DNA of 64,000 nt from Dermacentor variabilis (GCF_050947875.1 NW_027460291.1:30627589-30691588), one strand, 5' to 3'; positions 21,593 through 33,027 are shown, counted from the first letter of the stretch. Notes: generated from the sequence alone by a model not told the origin. A program made the numbers and translations.

Positions 21593-21862
21593 GTGGTCGA
21601 CAATCTACTGGAGAAGCTGAAGTTCCACGCAGCTGTCGCAGTGCGGCCGAAGGAACATCACATTAACCCAAGGGGGTTTCCGGAGGTCAACAACTGTTCT
21701 TGGGGGCCCTGGGAGGAAGTGAAGCAGACTTCCTACCTCGAGTGTGAATGCAAGGAGAAGTCGCCAAGTCGTGCATTCTTGACATATGCGTCAACATATT
21801 TATTGCTCGTCGCGTTGACTGTAGTGGCCATCCTAATTAGTTGTCTGGTGCTTAGGCCATAA
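21593..21862 (+). CDS. Arylsulfatase B-like sulfatase, last exon with C-terminal hydrophobic tail
   Basis: The acceptor is CGTCGCAG at 21592, and phase 0 matches the donor at 17746. Joined, the protein reads ...LATQLPSV then VDNLLEKLKFHAAVAV, matching the alpha-helical end of ARSB-type enzymes, and reaches the conserved W-G-P-W (exon residues 37-40). Known ARSB ends about there. Here about 49 more residues follow: a Cys-rich linker (CECKEK) and a hydrophobic segment (about residues 64-87, STYLLLVALTVVAILISCLVL), then RP and TAA at 21860-21862. An ATTAAA lies at 21908-21913. The tail predicts a type I membrane anchor or GPI-like signal; which of the two is undecided. Confidence 0.85.
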   Translation: MVDNLLEKLKFHAAVAVRPKEHHINPRGFPEVNNCSWGPWEEVKQTSYLECECKEKSPSRAFLTYASTYLLLVALTVVAILISCLVLRP

Positions 21863-21944
21863 GACCTTTTTTCGAACTTTTCGGTAGCTCATTACTCGAA
21901 CTACAAAATTAAAATAGATTCTCGGGTTTTGCGTATCAAAACCA

Positions 21945-22157
21945 TCATTTAGATTATGAGGCTCGCTGCAGCGGAACTAATTCTGATTCAGTTTGACCAC
22001 CTGGGGTTCTTTAATGTGATCTCAATGCACGGTACACGGGTGATTTTGCATTTCTCCCACATCGGAATGCGGCCGCCGGGGCGAGGATTTCATCCCGCAC
22101 CCTCGAGCTTAACATCACAACACCAAAGTCACTAGGCCACCACACCGGTTCATGACT
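21945..22157 (-). mobile_element. tRNA-derived SINE, old copy just downstream of the sulfatase
   Basis: A divergent minus-strand copy: ATTATGAGGC, GACCACCTGGGGTTCTTTAA, TTTTGCATTTC, GGAATGCGGCCGCC and ATTTCATCCCGC appear in the expected order. There is no clear target duplication. It begins about 80 bp after the sulfatase stop, so it may lie in the 3' UTR and supply part of the transcript end. Confidence 0.75.
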
Positions 22158-22837
22158 CGAACTATGAGTGCAGACATTCACCACCTTTAAGTCATTTGGC
22201 GATTCACAACCGTGTTGCTTGGTGCTACGTACAAAGCGATTCGAGGCCGTGTTCGTCTAGCGGAGCGTGGTTGTTTTCATGCGCTAAGTGTGCGCACCTT
22301 GTACAATTTTCCAGGGTGTCTAACGCAGCTGCGCTAATAAGCACATACGCTGAGCGTAGGGCCGTTGCAGCACCAAGGTGCTGTTTAAGCTGCGCACTCT
22401 GTTGATCGAATCTACGAAACGTGTGGTTTTGGCAGTTTATGGTATCCAGACCATTCTTGCATAGATGTTTCGAAGAGTTAGTTAAAAATAGGAGAGCGGA
22501 ATAGTATTAATCAAAAATGGTGTCTAAGCAACAAACAGCCCTTTTATCCCTTGACTAAACATATGAGGGGCTGATGCGCAGAAAGCGCTTATTTAGACTG
22601 TAAGCAACGAACCGTCTTTACTTATGGATCCTGATCTGCCCAGCCCCCCTATAGTGGGAAACCTTCAGTAATTGCGCAAGCGCTTAATAAATATATATGC
22701 TATGTCAGAAATGTTCAAGGACATGTTTTGTTATTTTGCGTTATTTAAACTCAAGAAATTGGTGTTATTGAATCGGTGTGTATGCAGCCAGAATATTCTT
22801 GAATAGGCTTGAATAAATGTTCATGTAAACGCCATCC
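22158..22837. other. Unassigned spacer
   Basis: No supported gene or repeat. A 69-codon frame at 22196-22405 has no recognisable motif. Confidence 0.4.
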
Positions 22838-23545
22838 GTGTTCCTGAGGAAGTGTATATATTGACGGACTCGCAACAGGCATGCCGGGCGTTCCTATCAA
22901 GACATGGCATCCCGAGAGCGGCGCACGAAGTTCTCAAACAAATCCCGCAAAATGCACCAACCACACCTCCCCGCATCCACTTACTCTGGACCCCTGGTCA
23001 TACCTCGCTGCCGGGTAACGAACGCGCACGTGCGGTTGCGCGAGAAATTTCCCTCCGGGCGGCTCGGCATGGTTAGGCCACTGGTTCAGGGTGGGGGGAT
23101 CCCTTGCTCCGTTACAAAGACATACTCCGTCATTATATACGCATTCGTCGCACCCACGCCGTACCACCGCCGTCCTTCTCGCGGGAGTGGCAGTGGCATT
23201 ACGCCACTTACAAACCGCAACTTTTCCAAATCTTGTCTCTCTCAATAAATTCTACCCACACTGTTATGCAGATCGATGCCCTGGCTGTGGCAGCTCGCCC
23301 GCAATCTTCCACGTCACGATTGAGTGCACTGCAAACTTCTTTCCTCCCTTGCCAACTCTCCTTTACCCCCTACGCAACAAAGGGCTGTGGGACGATGCCC
23401 TCCGCGACGGACCTCCCGAGGTCCTCCGAGCTGTGATACAACGGGCTCGAAACATCGCCGGAATCATCTCAGGGACCCTGGACTGAGGGTTCCTCCCACA
23501 CTGCTCGCACCATTCAAATATTAATAAAAACGATGTTTTACTCTC
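22838..23545 (+). pseudogene. RNase H-bearing LINE, 3' end fragment
   Basis: It starts inside RNase H (VYILTDSQQACRAF, then LLWTPGHTSLPGNERARAVAR near 22985-23045) and ends with the C-terminal Cys/His tail (CPGCGSSPAIFHVTIEC, about 23276-23325) and a stop near 23486. The frame shifts near 23075. An AATAAA-like tail and (CT)n at 23521-23552 mark the 3' end. It is of the same general type as the LINE inside gypsy A (34903-38400). Confidence 0.75.
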
Positions 23546-23639
23546 TCTCTCTCGCTAGGCGGTAGGGCTGCGCGTAGCAACTCACTGTTGGCTTGTTGGC
23601 GCACTTACGTGGACGTTACACGAGTCACGTGAGAAACAG

Positions 23640-24200
23640 GAATTCTGTGGAGATGTATGATTCATCTGTTTGGCTGGAGAAAACCCACTGTGAAACATGG
23701 AATGTTAATAAGAATGTATATGGTGGCGAAGCATTATCGAAAAGCTGCGACTTTGAATGGCACAATACATCGGGGGGGGGGGGGGGGTAGGCGAGATTTG
23801 ATGCAAGACGATCCCAGAGACGGCCGCCTGTCAGTGCCACATAGGAGTAAACGGGGAACGTGTAAGGCGGTTATCGCATGAAGATCACCGTGTTTCGAAA
23901 CCAATGATAACAGAACGTCTGAAATTGAACATGAATATCTATCATCAGATCTTACGTAATCATTTCCTAGAAAAGGAAACGCAATAGCCGGCGAACAGAG
24001 AGACACCAGAAGAACAACTGCTGTTGAACTTCCGGAAACGCCAGATGTGATCCCATATACGTGTTAAGCATTGTTGAAAGTTGGTTTTATTGCTACTAGT
24101 ATGACCGGCAACAAGCTACAAGTGTCGTATGGCGTAGTGAAGGTTTAGCTCCTCTAAAGAAGTTGATTCATTGGCTGCCAATGCCGGTGATGCGCTGGTT
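23640..24200 (+). pseudogene. mariner-type transposase fragment
   Basis: Degenerate but colinear with mariner transposases: YGGEALSKSCDFEWH (about 23720-23762), a G16 tract where a loop should be, QDDPRDGRLSV (about 23803-23835), GERVRRL, then MITERLKLNMNIYHQILRNH (about 23904-23960). SIVESWFYCY near 24070-24100 (where mariners have GDESWFFCY, an acidic catalytic position) and TSVVWRSEGLAPLKK follow. Multiple frame changes and stops. The third catalytic residue and terminal repeats are not recognised. Confidence 0.65.
23772..23787 (+). repeat. G16 homopolymer
   Basis: An uninterrupted run of 16 G within the mariner relic. It is one of six G or C runs of 11 or more in this window. Confidence 0.95.
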
Positions 24201-25240
24201 TGGAGGTAGTTTTGGTTGAAAAAGCTATTATCAGATGGCATGACAGCTGATATACGCGGGTCAATGTCAGAAGTGTTGAAAAAAGACGTTTCTAAGTGTC
24301 TACTTCAACATTTGTTTGTTTTATTGCAATGTAAATTGATCATCGTATAACTGTTTCACTTGCGGTCGCAGACCGTCATTTATGCACCTTTCATTAGGCT
24401 ACTGGGCGCACTTCGGAACTAAATTTTGGGAAACTTTGGCACACAAAATCCAACAGAGCAGTCGAAAGTGCACAATCTAAAGAGTGCAAAAGAAAAAGTG
24501 GAAGCGTTTGGAAGTGTGAAAAGCCCGGTGGTGCTCCCGAGACGCCATAACATTTCACACTTTCTCACACAATAATTATTGCATGAGTGGCAGCTCGGGT
24601 TGTGAACAGAAATGTAGGGCTTTATATTGGGAATAAAAATTTTTTCGCCTTTTCAGCATTTCTTTCCGTACACTGTTCTTATTGAAAGCGACAGCGAAAG
24701 TTTCATAGTGCGTGTATGGGGCGGAACTAATTTTTGAAGCAGGGCTACGCAGCATGTGCAATATTCGACAGTCCCCAATCAGGTAAGCTATAAACATAAA
24801 AACCAAAGAAAATATAACTTTTTTTGATGCTAGAGGTTTAGCGCCGCAGGAATACGCACCCGCAGGACAGTAACGTCGTACTGACATTGATGTGTTAAAC
24901 CGTTTGCGGCAAGTGATTCGGGGGCCCTCTCCTGATGTCTCATCTGGACAGCGCTTCTCATTGCGCCAATAGCGGCCCATCACAACTGTATCGCCGTGCT
25001 TCTCTGCTATACCACATCACCCATCAGTTGCACCCGGGTTTCCTGCAATGTGCGCGCAGACTACGCCAATCATAATATCTGCTCGTGTTCTCGGGTTTAC
25101 CCGAATTATGTTAATCCTAATTTTTTTAAAAGGAGGAAAAGCAATGAACTAGTACATTCTATTAGACACGCACTTGTCAGGATTATAGAATAAGAATAAA
25201 TTCTACGGATGCCCTTCATAGTTTTTCATATATGACCATG
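24201..25240. other. Unassigned spacer
   Basis: No supported gene. A minus-strand frame at 24576-24983 (135 codons) has no motif I know and a composition typical of chance frames. The sequence is AT-rich. Confidence 0.4.
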
Positions 25241-25371
25241 CACCAAATGGCACTTAATACGAACTGCTAGCTTCAAGCTAGGTGTTCGTTAATTGCTCGC
25301 ATAATAAGATAATTATGTTCCGCTCAAAAGACGCCATTACGAGCGCGCCGCACTTACATTGCCATTTGGTG
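25241..25371. mobile_element. 131 bp palindromic element with 12 bp perfect terminal repeats
   Basis: CACCAAATGGCA at 25241-25252 is exactly reverse-complemented at 25360-25371. Inside, CTAGCTTCAAGCTAG (about 25268-25282) is a second perfect hairpin. There is no coding capacity. The most likely identity is a very short MITE. Confidence 0.6.
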
Positions 25372-26006
25372 TTCATAATAATGTAAAAAAAAGTTTATTA
25401 AAATCTGGCCACTTGTCCATATCTGGTCTTAATATTGCTTGTGTTGATGGCAGCAATATTATGCTATATAATATACAGTATTGCAATATTGTATTATATA
25501 ATAAATTGCGCGGTTGACGGCAGCGCCGGGCACAGAGACGTATGGCCATGTGTATGAAGTACATGTGCAGTTAAAGGTACAAAGAGGTAACTTGCCAATG
25601 TTGCTGAAGATATACGTACCTGTAGTGCTTCTTATCATGTGGCCTATAAATAATTCATTGTTATTACGAACACAAATAGGATACTTTGTATAAAGCTTAT
25701 TGCGATGGTTACCTCTTCTAAAGAATCATATGCGCGATGCATGTGCTACATATATTAAACGCGCATGCATACGTTGTGCTCTTATGTGCTAGACTCGCCA
25801 ACTAACTCACTCCAAGAGCACAACCGCCTCTGCGCAACCTGCTATTAAGTTTGATATTCCATCTTACAGATTTTTCGATTTGTATCCAGTAATACTTTTC
25901 GAATAATATACTCATATTTTCGAGTTTAGTAGAATAAAGTACCACAAAGTTAAGTCTTCAACTAGAGAACTATTAGTAAGATCTTGATGAGGGCTAGTTG
26001 GTTCAT

Positions 26007-26143
26007 ATTTAGAACTGAGAATGAGGAGCGCGAATAAAAATAAGCACGCGAGGAAACAAATACCGCAGACGAGCACTGTTGTCTGTGTATTTGTTTCCTC
26101 GTGTCCTTGTGTTACTCGCGCTGTTCAACCTCAGTTCTAAATA
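26007..26143. mobile_element. Foldback element 1, arms about 62 bp
   Basis: The left arm (26007-26069) and right arm (26082-26143) are close reverse complements with outer ends ATTTAGAACTGAG, then AGCGCGA, and inner GAGGAAACAAATA. The loop is about 12 bp. A transcript would form a long hairpin. It is non-coding. Confidence 0.8.
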
Positions 26144-26329
26144 GAAAACTGTCTTATAACTGTATGCGTATATGCAATGGAGAGGTAGGGAAAAACGATT
26201 TATTTTCTCTAGGCACGCAAATCGATTAGGATGTTTATTCCACACGGCTTCCTATAAATTAGCAAGCAGTAAAAATTCAGGGAAAACAGGGGGAAGGTGG
26301 GAGATAAAAATTCAAGACGATGACCAAAA

Positions 26330-26466
26330 CGAGAAGAAGGTGAAAGCGGGAGCCAACGTTTTGACAAGTGGACTTGTTTTTTTAAAGGCATTGCATTGAA
26401 AAACTTGCCTTTAAAGTGACAAGTCGACCTTTTCAAACGTTGGTTCTCGCTTTCACCTTCTTCTCG
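26330..26466. mobile_element. Foldback element 2, arms 61 bp
   Basis: The left arm (26330-26390) and right arm (26406-26466) are reverse complements with few mismatches, from the outer CGAGAAGAAGGTGAAAGCG to the inner TTTAAAGGCA; the loop is 15 bp. It is unrelated in sequence to the foldback 190 bp upstream. Confidence 0.85.
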
Positions 26467-26539
26467 ATTTACTCATCAAGCAATAAAAGGTAAGATATGA
26501 ATGAAAAATCCTGGTTGCCTTAATGCCGCCAGCTAAAGC

Positions 26540-26960
26540 CGCCAATGCACAAGCTATTTATTTATTTATTTTAAATATTTATTTATTTTAATTATTTATT
26601 TTAGTTATTTATGTATTTATTCATTTCTTTATTCATTAGTATACCCTCAAGGCCCCTGAGGCGTTACAGAAGAGCGGGTACAGCACATTTGCCAAAAGAA
26701 ACATTATATGAAGAAAAAGTTACAAAACAATTATAACAACAATTCAAGGTACTTCGAAAAATGGTCAGTGATTGCAGACTTGAAGGAAGTGCTACCTTCT
26801 GTAGCAACAATCGAGGGAATAAGCTCATCTCTCTCCCTGCGTAGTCTTCGGGACAAGCAATGTAAAAATAGATTCGTTGAGCAAAAAAGATTGGCTACTT
26901 TGTTTGGGTGGTCAACACGAGATGAAGTGCAAGTTGGTTGCGTAATAAACTCCTGACGCA
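26540..26960 (-). mobile_element. LINE 3' end with (TTTA)n tail, minus strand
   Basis: A TTTA/TTAA-rich block (about 26556-26637) abuts CCTCAAGGCCCCTGAGGCGTTAC. Read on the minus strand this is ...GGCCTTGAGG followed by an A-rich AATA tail, the usual 3' end of tick L2/CR1-like LINEs; compare TGAGGCCTGTAAAG near 40155. The adjoining minus frame to 26961 has no RT motif. Family assignment is tentative. Confidence 0.45.
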
Positions 26961-27399
26961 TTGCTTGATCACGAAAACCCCATCACATGGAAATAGTCAC
27001 TTTCACACCAGAAGCCAAGGATCATTTGCGATAGCAAACTAGTAGCCTGCTATACGAAGTTTGGATACTAGTTTTATTGGCCGTATCCACTTGTAAACAT
27101 TCGTTTAATAACTAATTTAACAAGTATGGTGTCCCACGCGCGCAAGCAAACATGAACACATCTCACACGATAACCGCGCACACTCGCTGTCAAAACGCCG
27201 GAGCGAGAAAGCGCGGCAGCAGAAGCGAGCGAATTGACCTCCGTGCTGCCTCTCGCTTTGACGCGGACTAAGCGGCGAGAATAGAGTGGACACGAATCGA
27301 TTAGCCCTCGGTGCATCTAGGCACTGTACTTACCGCAGATCGCTTTGAACAAAGGGCCCCTGCGGCCGCGCCATACGCAGCCGCCGCCGCAGCCGCCCT

Positions 27400-27545
27400 C
27401 CCATTTCCCGTCCTCCCGGTGCCTTGCGTGGGACGGAACACGGCGCGCGCTTCCTCCCCGCTTTCCTGCCTTGCGCGCGCGATGTTTAGCCGCCATCGTC
27501 GGCTCACCCTCGCACGCTTTCACTCGAATATGCAGCACACGTAGG
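27400..27545 (-). repeat. GC-rich dispersed repeat, copy 2
   Basis: In reverse orientation it matches 6870-6962: CTGCATATTCGAG, CGTGCGAGGGTGAGC, then CGATGGCGGCT. It is followed downstream by CpG-rich sequence and a G14 run (27578-27591). It may be a piece of a shared transposon end or promoter-like repeat. Confidence 0.45.
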
Positions 27546-27577
27546 GCGCGCGCAACGCTGTCTTAGGCCTACTTATT

Positions 27578-27591
27578 GGGGGGGGGGGGGG
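27578..27591 (+). repeat. G14 homopolymer
   Basis: An uninterrupted run of 14 G next to the GC-rich repeat. Confidence 0.95.
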
Positions 27592-28756
27592 CGAGGGCGG
27601 CACTTTCCATCCATTGTAAAATGGGGGAGGGGCAAAGTATGCCATTTGCGCCCCCCCGCACTTTTGAAAGTGGGCAATGGCACGCTCGGCTGCAAGCAGG
27701 ACAGTCTATTAAAAAACAGCTGAAGCTAAACTTTGTTTCTTACTAGATTGACCACATAAGTAATGCTTTTCTTTACTACGCATATCCTTGCTTGGACAAC
27801 GACGGTTGTCTTTCGTGCCGTCTCGGGACGCCCTGTAGCGGATGACGCGTGGGATTTTCCGTAGATGCTCGCGCTGCGGACAACGTGTAGCGCTGGGCCG
27901 TTCCCATTCTGTTAGTTAGCGCATCTTGCATTACGCCCCGTTTTCTTGGGACCCCTATATCCGTATTTTAAAAAACACAATCCGCTTGCTACATCTAATC
28001 TCGAGGTGAGCGGAAGGTCCGGATAAAATATTATAATCAGCCACGCCCAACGATTGGAGTGACTTACGGCATGATATTGTTGGATTATCAATTGCTATAA
28101 CAATTTAGTCTCGGTCAGATGGAGCGTTGCTTTGTCACTATCTCATCCCAATCAGAAATCTAATCGAACCTCTCACATGCATAACTGTCCAATTTCCCTG
28201 TGTAATCACGACTTATCGTAAATACGCTCATGCAAATGACATTGCTCGAACTCGCAAAGCCATTTGAATACCAATAGAACACTGAGATATTTCTAAAGAC
28301 ATGTGTCACTTCTGATTGACGATTTCATTTTCAGGCTGTTTCTAAATAGGAGCTACACTATTGCATGATTCCCGGCAGGAGCAAACACATCAGATATATC
28401 GTATATTTAAAATATGCGGGCCACTATTTGGCGATGTGTACCGCAAATTTGCACTGTGTATATTTCTTACGTACTCTGAAAACAGTAACCGAATGGTCGC
28501 TTTATCCCAATTTTTATGCGTTATACACATTATTTGGTTGTTTCCCCCGGGTATCCTCGGTAAAATATTCGAGGCACGGTGCTTAAATTTATTCGACGTA
28601 CGAAACAATGTTCCGAGTGCCGAGCCATACCTTCTTTCTTTTATTGATACCTCAAAGGTCCAAATGGGACACTACATGAAGGGTGGGCACGCAAAATACA
28701 GGATTGATAATGATGAAATTAGGAAGCTGAGTCGGAACACTCGATTGCAGATCTAA
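27592..28756. other. Unassigned spacer with an unrecognised ORF
   Basis: A frame at 28361-28756 (131 codons, +) has no motif I recognise and ends where the next LINE begins. It may be chance or an exon. Nothing else is supported. Confidence 0.35.
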
Positions 28757-29690
28757 AGCGCGCTGTATCGCGGGTGAGTGCAGTTTGTCTGAGAAGGCCA
28801 TTCCAGTCTCGGGCAGTTAGGACGAAGAATGACTGCAGGAACGTAGTGGTGCGGGCTTGTGGCGACATTAATGAGTTCGGATGGCCTGTTCGACGAACAC
28901 GATGAGCCAGCTACACTATCTGGCTTTAACGAAGTATGGAATAAAAAAGAAGCCTGTGGTAGAGGCATAAGAGAGAGATGCGACGACGCGAGGCAAGAAG
29001 CGATAAATCTAGTTTAGATTTTAGTGATGATACATTAGCGTGATATGCGTAATCTGAAAGAATAAATCTAGCAGCATGGTTCTGAACACTTTCAAGGGCT
29101 TTAGATGAGATTAGTTTGGTAAGCGTCAAAGATAGCACAAGCATATTCCAGTTTTGGTCGCACAAGCGTTTTAGAGGCAACTGATTTCATGCGTGGTTGT
29201 TGGAAGATAACCAAGAATTTTGTTAGCTGAATTAATTATGTGGCTTACATGACTTGTCGAAGACAAATCATTGGAGAGGTGAATTCCTAAGTACTTGGAG
29301 GAGTCGGTAGTAGATATAGTACAGTTGTTAATCTTGTAGGCAGGGGCAATGTAGCTAGGTCGACGATGGAATGAAATGTGTACTGTCTGACTAACATTTA
29401 GGGACATGAGTCATGTAGCACACCAGTCATGAATATGAAAGAGGTCCTCTTATTAAAGGGAAGAAGCGTCAGCGGCGGTATTAATAGGGAGGTATAGGAC
29501 AAATCATCAGCGAAAATACGTATTACAGAGGTTACAGTGAATGGCAGGACATTAATGTAGATTAAAAATAGCAGTGGCCCAAGAACAGTGCCCTGAGGTA
29601 CACCAGATAGAACGGAGGATAGGGAAGATGTAAGGTTGTTAGCATATACAAACTGTTTTCGGTTAGGCAAGAAACACTGCGCCACTGTGC
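28757..29690 (-). pseudogene. L2/CR1-like LINE, RT 3' half
   Basis: Minus-strand reading from 29690: [30 protein letters not shown] (about 29610-29550), FADDLSY near 29500, [24 protein letters not shown] near 29285, ALESVQNHAARFILSDY near 29090. The C-terminal part is near 28800 (VILRPNCPRLEWPS, the usual FFPRTIRxWNxLP region). Frames change at about 29400, 29175 and 28930. It is 5'-truncated where gypsy B begins. The lack of RNase H and the C-terminal WN motif separate it from the other LINE type here. Confidence 0.8.
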
Positions 29691-32490
29691 CAGCGTCCCT
29701 ACCGGGTATCACCGACCGAACGCTACGTTATCAGCGACCACATCGACGATATGCCAAAACGTGGCGTGATTGAATAATCGCACAGTCCCTGGGCTTGTCC
29801 GGTCGTGTTGGTGCGCAAAAAGAATGGTTAGATTAAGCTTTGCGTCGATTACTGCCGACTAAATAAGATTACACGCAAGGATGTCTATCCGCTACCGCGT
29901 ATTGATGACGCCCTCGATTGCCTTCAAAGTACCAAATATTTCTAGTCGCTGGATCTGCGCTACAGCTACTGGTAATTGCCCATGGCTGAATCCCACCGCC
30001 AAAAAGCGGCATTTTCACCCCTTATGTTTTACATGAATTTAATGTGATGCATTTCGGCCTTTGCAACGCGCCTGCAACTTTCGAGAGGATGGTGGACTCT
30101 ATTCTCAGAAGATTCAAATGGCAGGCATGTCTGTGCTACTTACACGATATAGTAGTATTTTCTTTAGATTTTTTGTCTCACATCACTCGCTTTGACAAAG
30201 TTCTGGAGTGTCTCACTGCCGCAGGATTGCAGCTAAACTTGAAAAAAAAATGTCATTTTGGCGCACGTCAACTTACGATCTTAGGCCACGTAGTCTCGAA
30301 AAAAGGCATCTTACCGGTTCCTGCGAAGGTTCCTTCGTGCGGTTGCCGACTATCCCAAGCCACGCAATCTAAAAGAGCTCCGTAGATTCATCGGCTTGAG
30401 ATCGTCTTGCCGGCGTTTCATGCACAATTTCGCCTCCATTATCGTCGCCTCGATGCAGCTACTTTCCGGGAGCACTGACCTCTTTGCTTGGGATCCCTAG
30501 TGTTTATGAGTCATTTACAACGCTTCACCGACTCCTCACATCCCCTCCAATACGGCGTCACTTTGATCCTACCGCACCTACTGAAATCCATACGGACGCT
30601 AGTTGTATCGGACTTGGTGCCGTACTCACCCAATGCAAGCGTGGCTTTGACGAGTATGTTGTGGCATATGTCAGCTGTACACAACAAAGGCAGAGTCAAA
30701 TGACTCCGTAACGAAAAAGGAGTGCTTGGCCATTCTTTGGGCAATCGGCAAATTTCGTACTTACCTTTACGGTCGTCAGTTTGACTCTGTCACCGACCAC
30801 CATGCCCTGTGTTGGGAATCGTCGTTGCAAGATCCCACCAGACGCCTCGCTCGCTGGGCATTACGCCTTCAAGAATATGACATTCGTGTCATTTATCGTT
30901 CCGGAAGAAAACACTCGGACGCTGACGTCCTCGCCCGTTCGTCCCTACCTTCTGAGCCTCTCTACTCAACAACTTCCACCTGCGATTCGTCATTTCTAAC
31001 CATCACCGACATGCTGGTGGAACAGCGCAAAGATCCCTGGGTCGCTTCGCTGCTTGACCATATATCTCGATCTTCGCCTGACTCGCCCTCACGCACCCTT
31101 CGTCGTCAAGCTCCACACTTTGCCGTTCACCAAGGTTTGTTGTACCGTCGCAATTGCTTACCGTACGGCCGCAGGTGGCTGCTTGCTATTCCTCGTCATC
31201 TGCGCTCGGACATTTGCAGCGTTTCCCACGATGAGCCCAAATGTGGCCACGTTGGCACATTCAGGGCGTACTTCCGCCTTCACCTACGGTACTACTGACG
31301 TTGCATGTATCGCTACGTTCGCCAGTATGTTCGTGATGTCCTACGTGTCAGCGCCGCAGGACACCTCCTCACAGCACCGCCGGTCCTCTACAGCCATTGC
31401 GTTGCCCTTCCCGACCATTCAACCGTGCTGGAGTTGATATTTTCGGTCCCCTTCCGAACACACCAGATGACAACCGGTAGCTCATTGTCGCCGTTGACCA
31501 CCTCACACAGTATGCTGAAACATCGCCGCGGCCAAACGCCACCGCGAAAGACGTTGTTTACTTCCTTCTTTATCACGTCATTCTGCGACATGGACCACCG
31601 CATGAATTGCTAAGTGACCATGGCCGCGTGTTTCCCTCAAACGTCATCGAAGCCTTCTTAAAGTAATATCAGATTGTACATTGCACCGCCTCAGCCTACG
31701 ATCCTCAGACTAACGGCATGACGGAACGTTTCAATCGTACCCTTGCCAACATGCTGGCTATGCATGTGTGGGACCATCACACGAATTGGGACCGGGTACT
31801 TTCATTTATAAAATACGCTTATAACTGTGCTACCCAAGCTGACACTGGTTTCTCACCTTTCTTCTCTTTGGAAGTGAAACATCATACTGCATAGACACAA
31901 TTCTGCCATACCGACCTGACGTTTATGAAGTGAAACCTATTTCTCAAGCGGCTGCTTATGCAGAAGGATGCGTCAACTGGCGCGTTCGTTTACCACGCAG
32001 GACCAGTGTCGTCGAAAATCTCGCCATGACGCCTCTGCACCTATTACCCACTATCCCCCCAGAATGCTCGTTTGGCTATGGGTTCCACCCACTGCTCTCG
32101 GCCTTTGTACCAAGCTCTTGTCCAGATACCACGGTCCTTACAGAGTCCTAGAGCAAACGTCGCCCGTGAACTATGTCACCGAGCCGGTCGAGCCAGCTCC
32201 CGACAATCGTTTCCGAGGGCGCGAAACAGTTCATGTCACATGGCTTAAGCTATTCTACGACCCGCCTGTGCTGTCTTCTGCCTAGGTCGCCAGTTTCGCT
32301 CCTTTCTACAGGGGGAGTGTTGTACAGGAGCACTTCGGCGCCAGTTCTGTGCAAGCACAGAGAAAGAAGTTGACGTTCGTGTGTCTCGCTCTGTCAGTTT
32401 TTCGGGCTGTGGCTTGCCTTGGGGGGGGGGGCGTCAATGGACCTTTCCAGACGGCGTGCCCACGTTGCTGAGACGAACACGCCTGTTACA
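29691..32490 (+). mobile_element. Gypsy element B, 5'-truncated (RT-RH-IN-3' LTR)
   Basis: It begins within RT ([11 protein letters not shown] near 29700) and runs through RT (MHFGLCNAPATFERM near 30044; YLHDIVVF near 30140, where the first catalytic D is H), RNase H ([15 protein letters not shown] near 30590, VTDHHALCW near 30790), integrase and an LTR. This is normal Ty3/gypsy order. Integrase residues are visible in broken frames: zinc-binding part near 31180-31310, D near 31435 and 31610, TERFNRTL near 31720, and the C-terminal GPY module (KLLSRYHGPYRVLEQTS) near 32115-32160. Stops and frameshifts are spread throughout. The 5' LTR, gag and protease are missing, replaced at the left by an oppositely oriented LINE. 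Confidence 0.85.
32318..32490 (+). repeat. 3' LTR of gypsy B
   Basis: It starts TGTTGTACAG directly after a polypurine tract (CAGGGGGAG, 32309-32317) and ends GTTACA, giving TGT...ACA ends. It includes an 11 G run (32421-32431). There is no second copy in the window, so the 3' boundary is inferred from the terminal motif. Confidence 0.7.
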
Positions 32491-32689
32491 AATTGTATAT
32501 ACAGAGAGAGAGAGCGAAAGATGAGAAGGTCTACTGTTTGCCCACCCCCCTCACTCTAGAAATAGTTGATGCGTCACTGGACGATGTTAACGCACTTGCA
32601 CGTTATAAGTATCATCACGGCGACGCCGATGACGACGGTCGAAATGCACCTTTAATGTCCATATAGCTGCTATCCCAACAAACGTGAAA

Positions 32690-33022
32690 GACCTGAAGTC
32701 CTTCTTATTGCCAATGGTGAAAGGCCAATAGTCGATTTCATCAATGAGACGCTAGCATAGTGAGCATAGGTATTGAAGAAAACACAAAGTGATCGGTTTT
32801 GAACGGCTCATAAAATAATGATTGGGGTAGTTTATGTTTGACCGTATATGTGTGAAGCATTGGACAGAATAATGCTCAATAAAGCATTCATTTAAAGCGT
32901 GCGCGTACTGAACGAAAATTTCGGCGTATGTAACCCAAATTACTACTAGCATTGCTAGTGATGTTAGTTATGTGAATATGCCGGGACAAATCATCCGTAT
33001 ATGAATACCAAAGTATTTATAA
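32690..33022 (-). pseudogene. L2/CR1-like LINE fragment, 3' side of the gypsy A insertion
   Basis: The minus reading KYFGIHIRM at 33000 continues the RT C-terminal region (NLGYIRRNFRSV style block in a shifted frame near 32930). It is the 3' continuation of the piece at 39398-39540. Joining the two across gypsy A restores the LEYVSSYKYFGIHI motif typical of this LINE group. The 3' limit near 32690 is uncertain. Confidence 0.65.
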
Positions 33023-33027
33023 CTACT

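Noticed and set aside
24576..24983. Minus-strand 135-codon frame
   Set aside because: No motif, AT-rich context, no supporting splice or start context.
28361..28756. Plus-strand 131-codon frame
   Set aside because: Unrecognised, and it ends exactly where LINE sequence on the other strand begins; insufficient support for a gene call.
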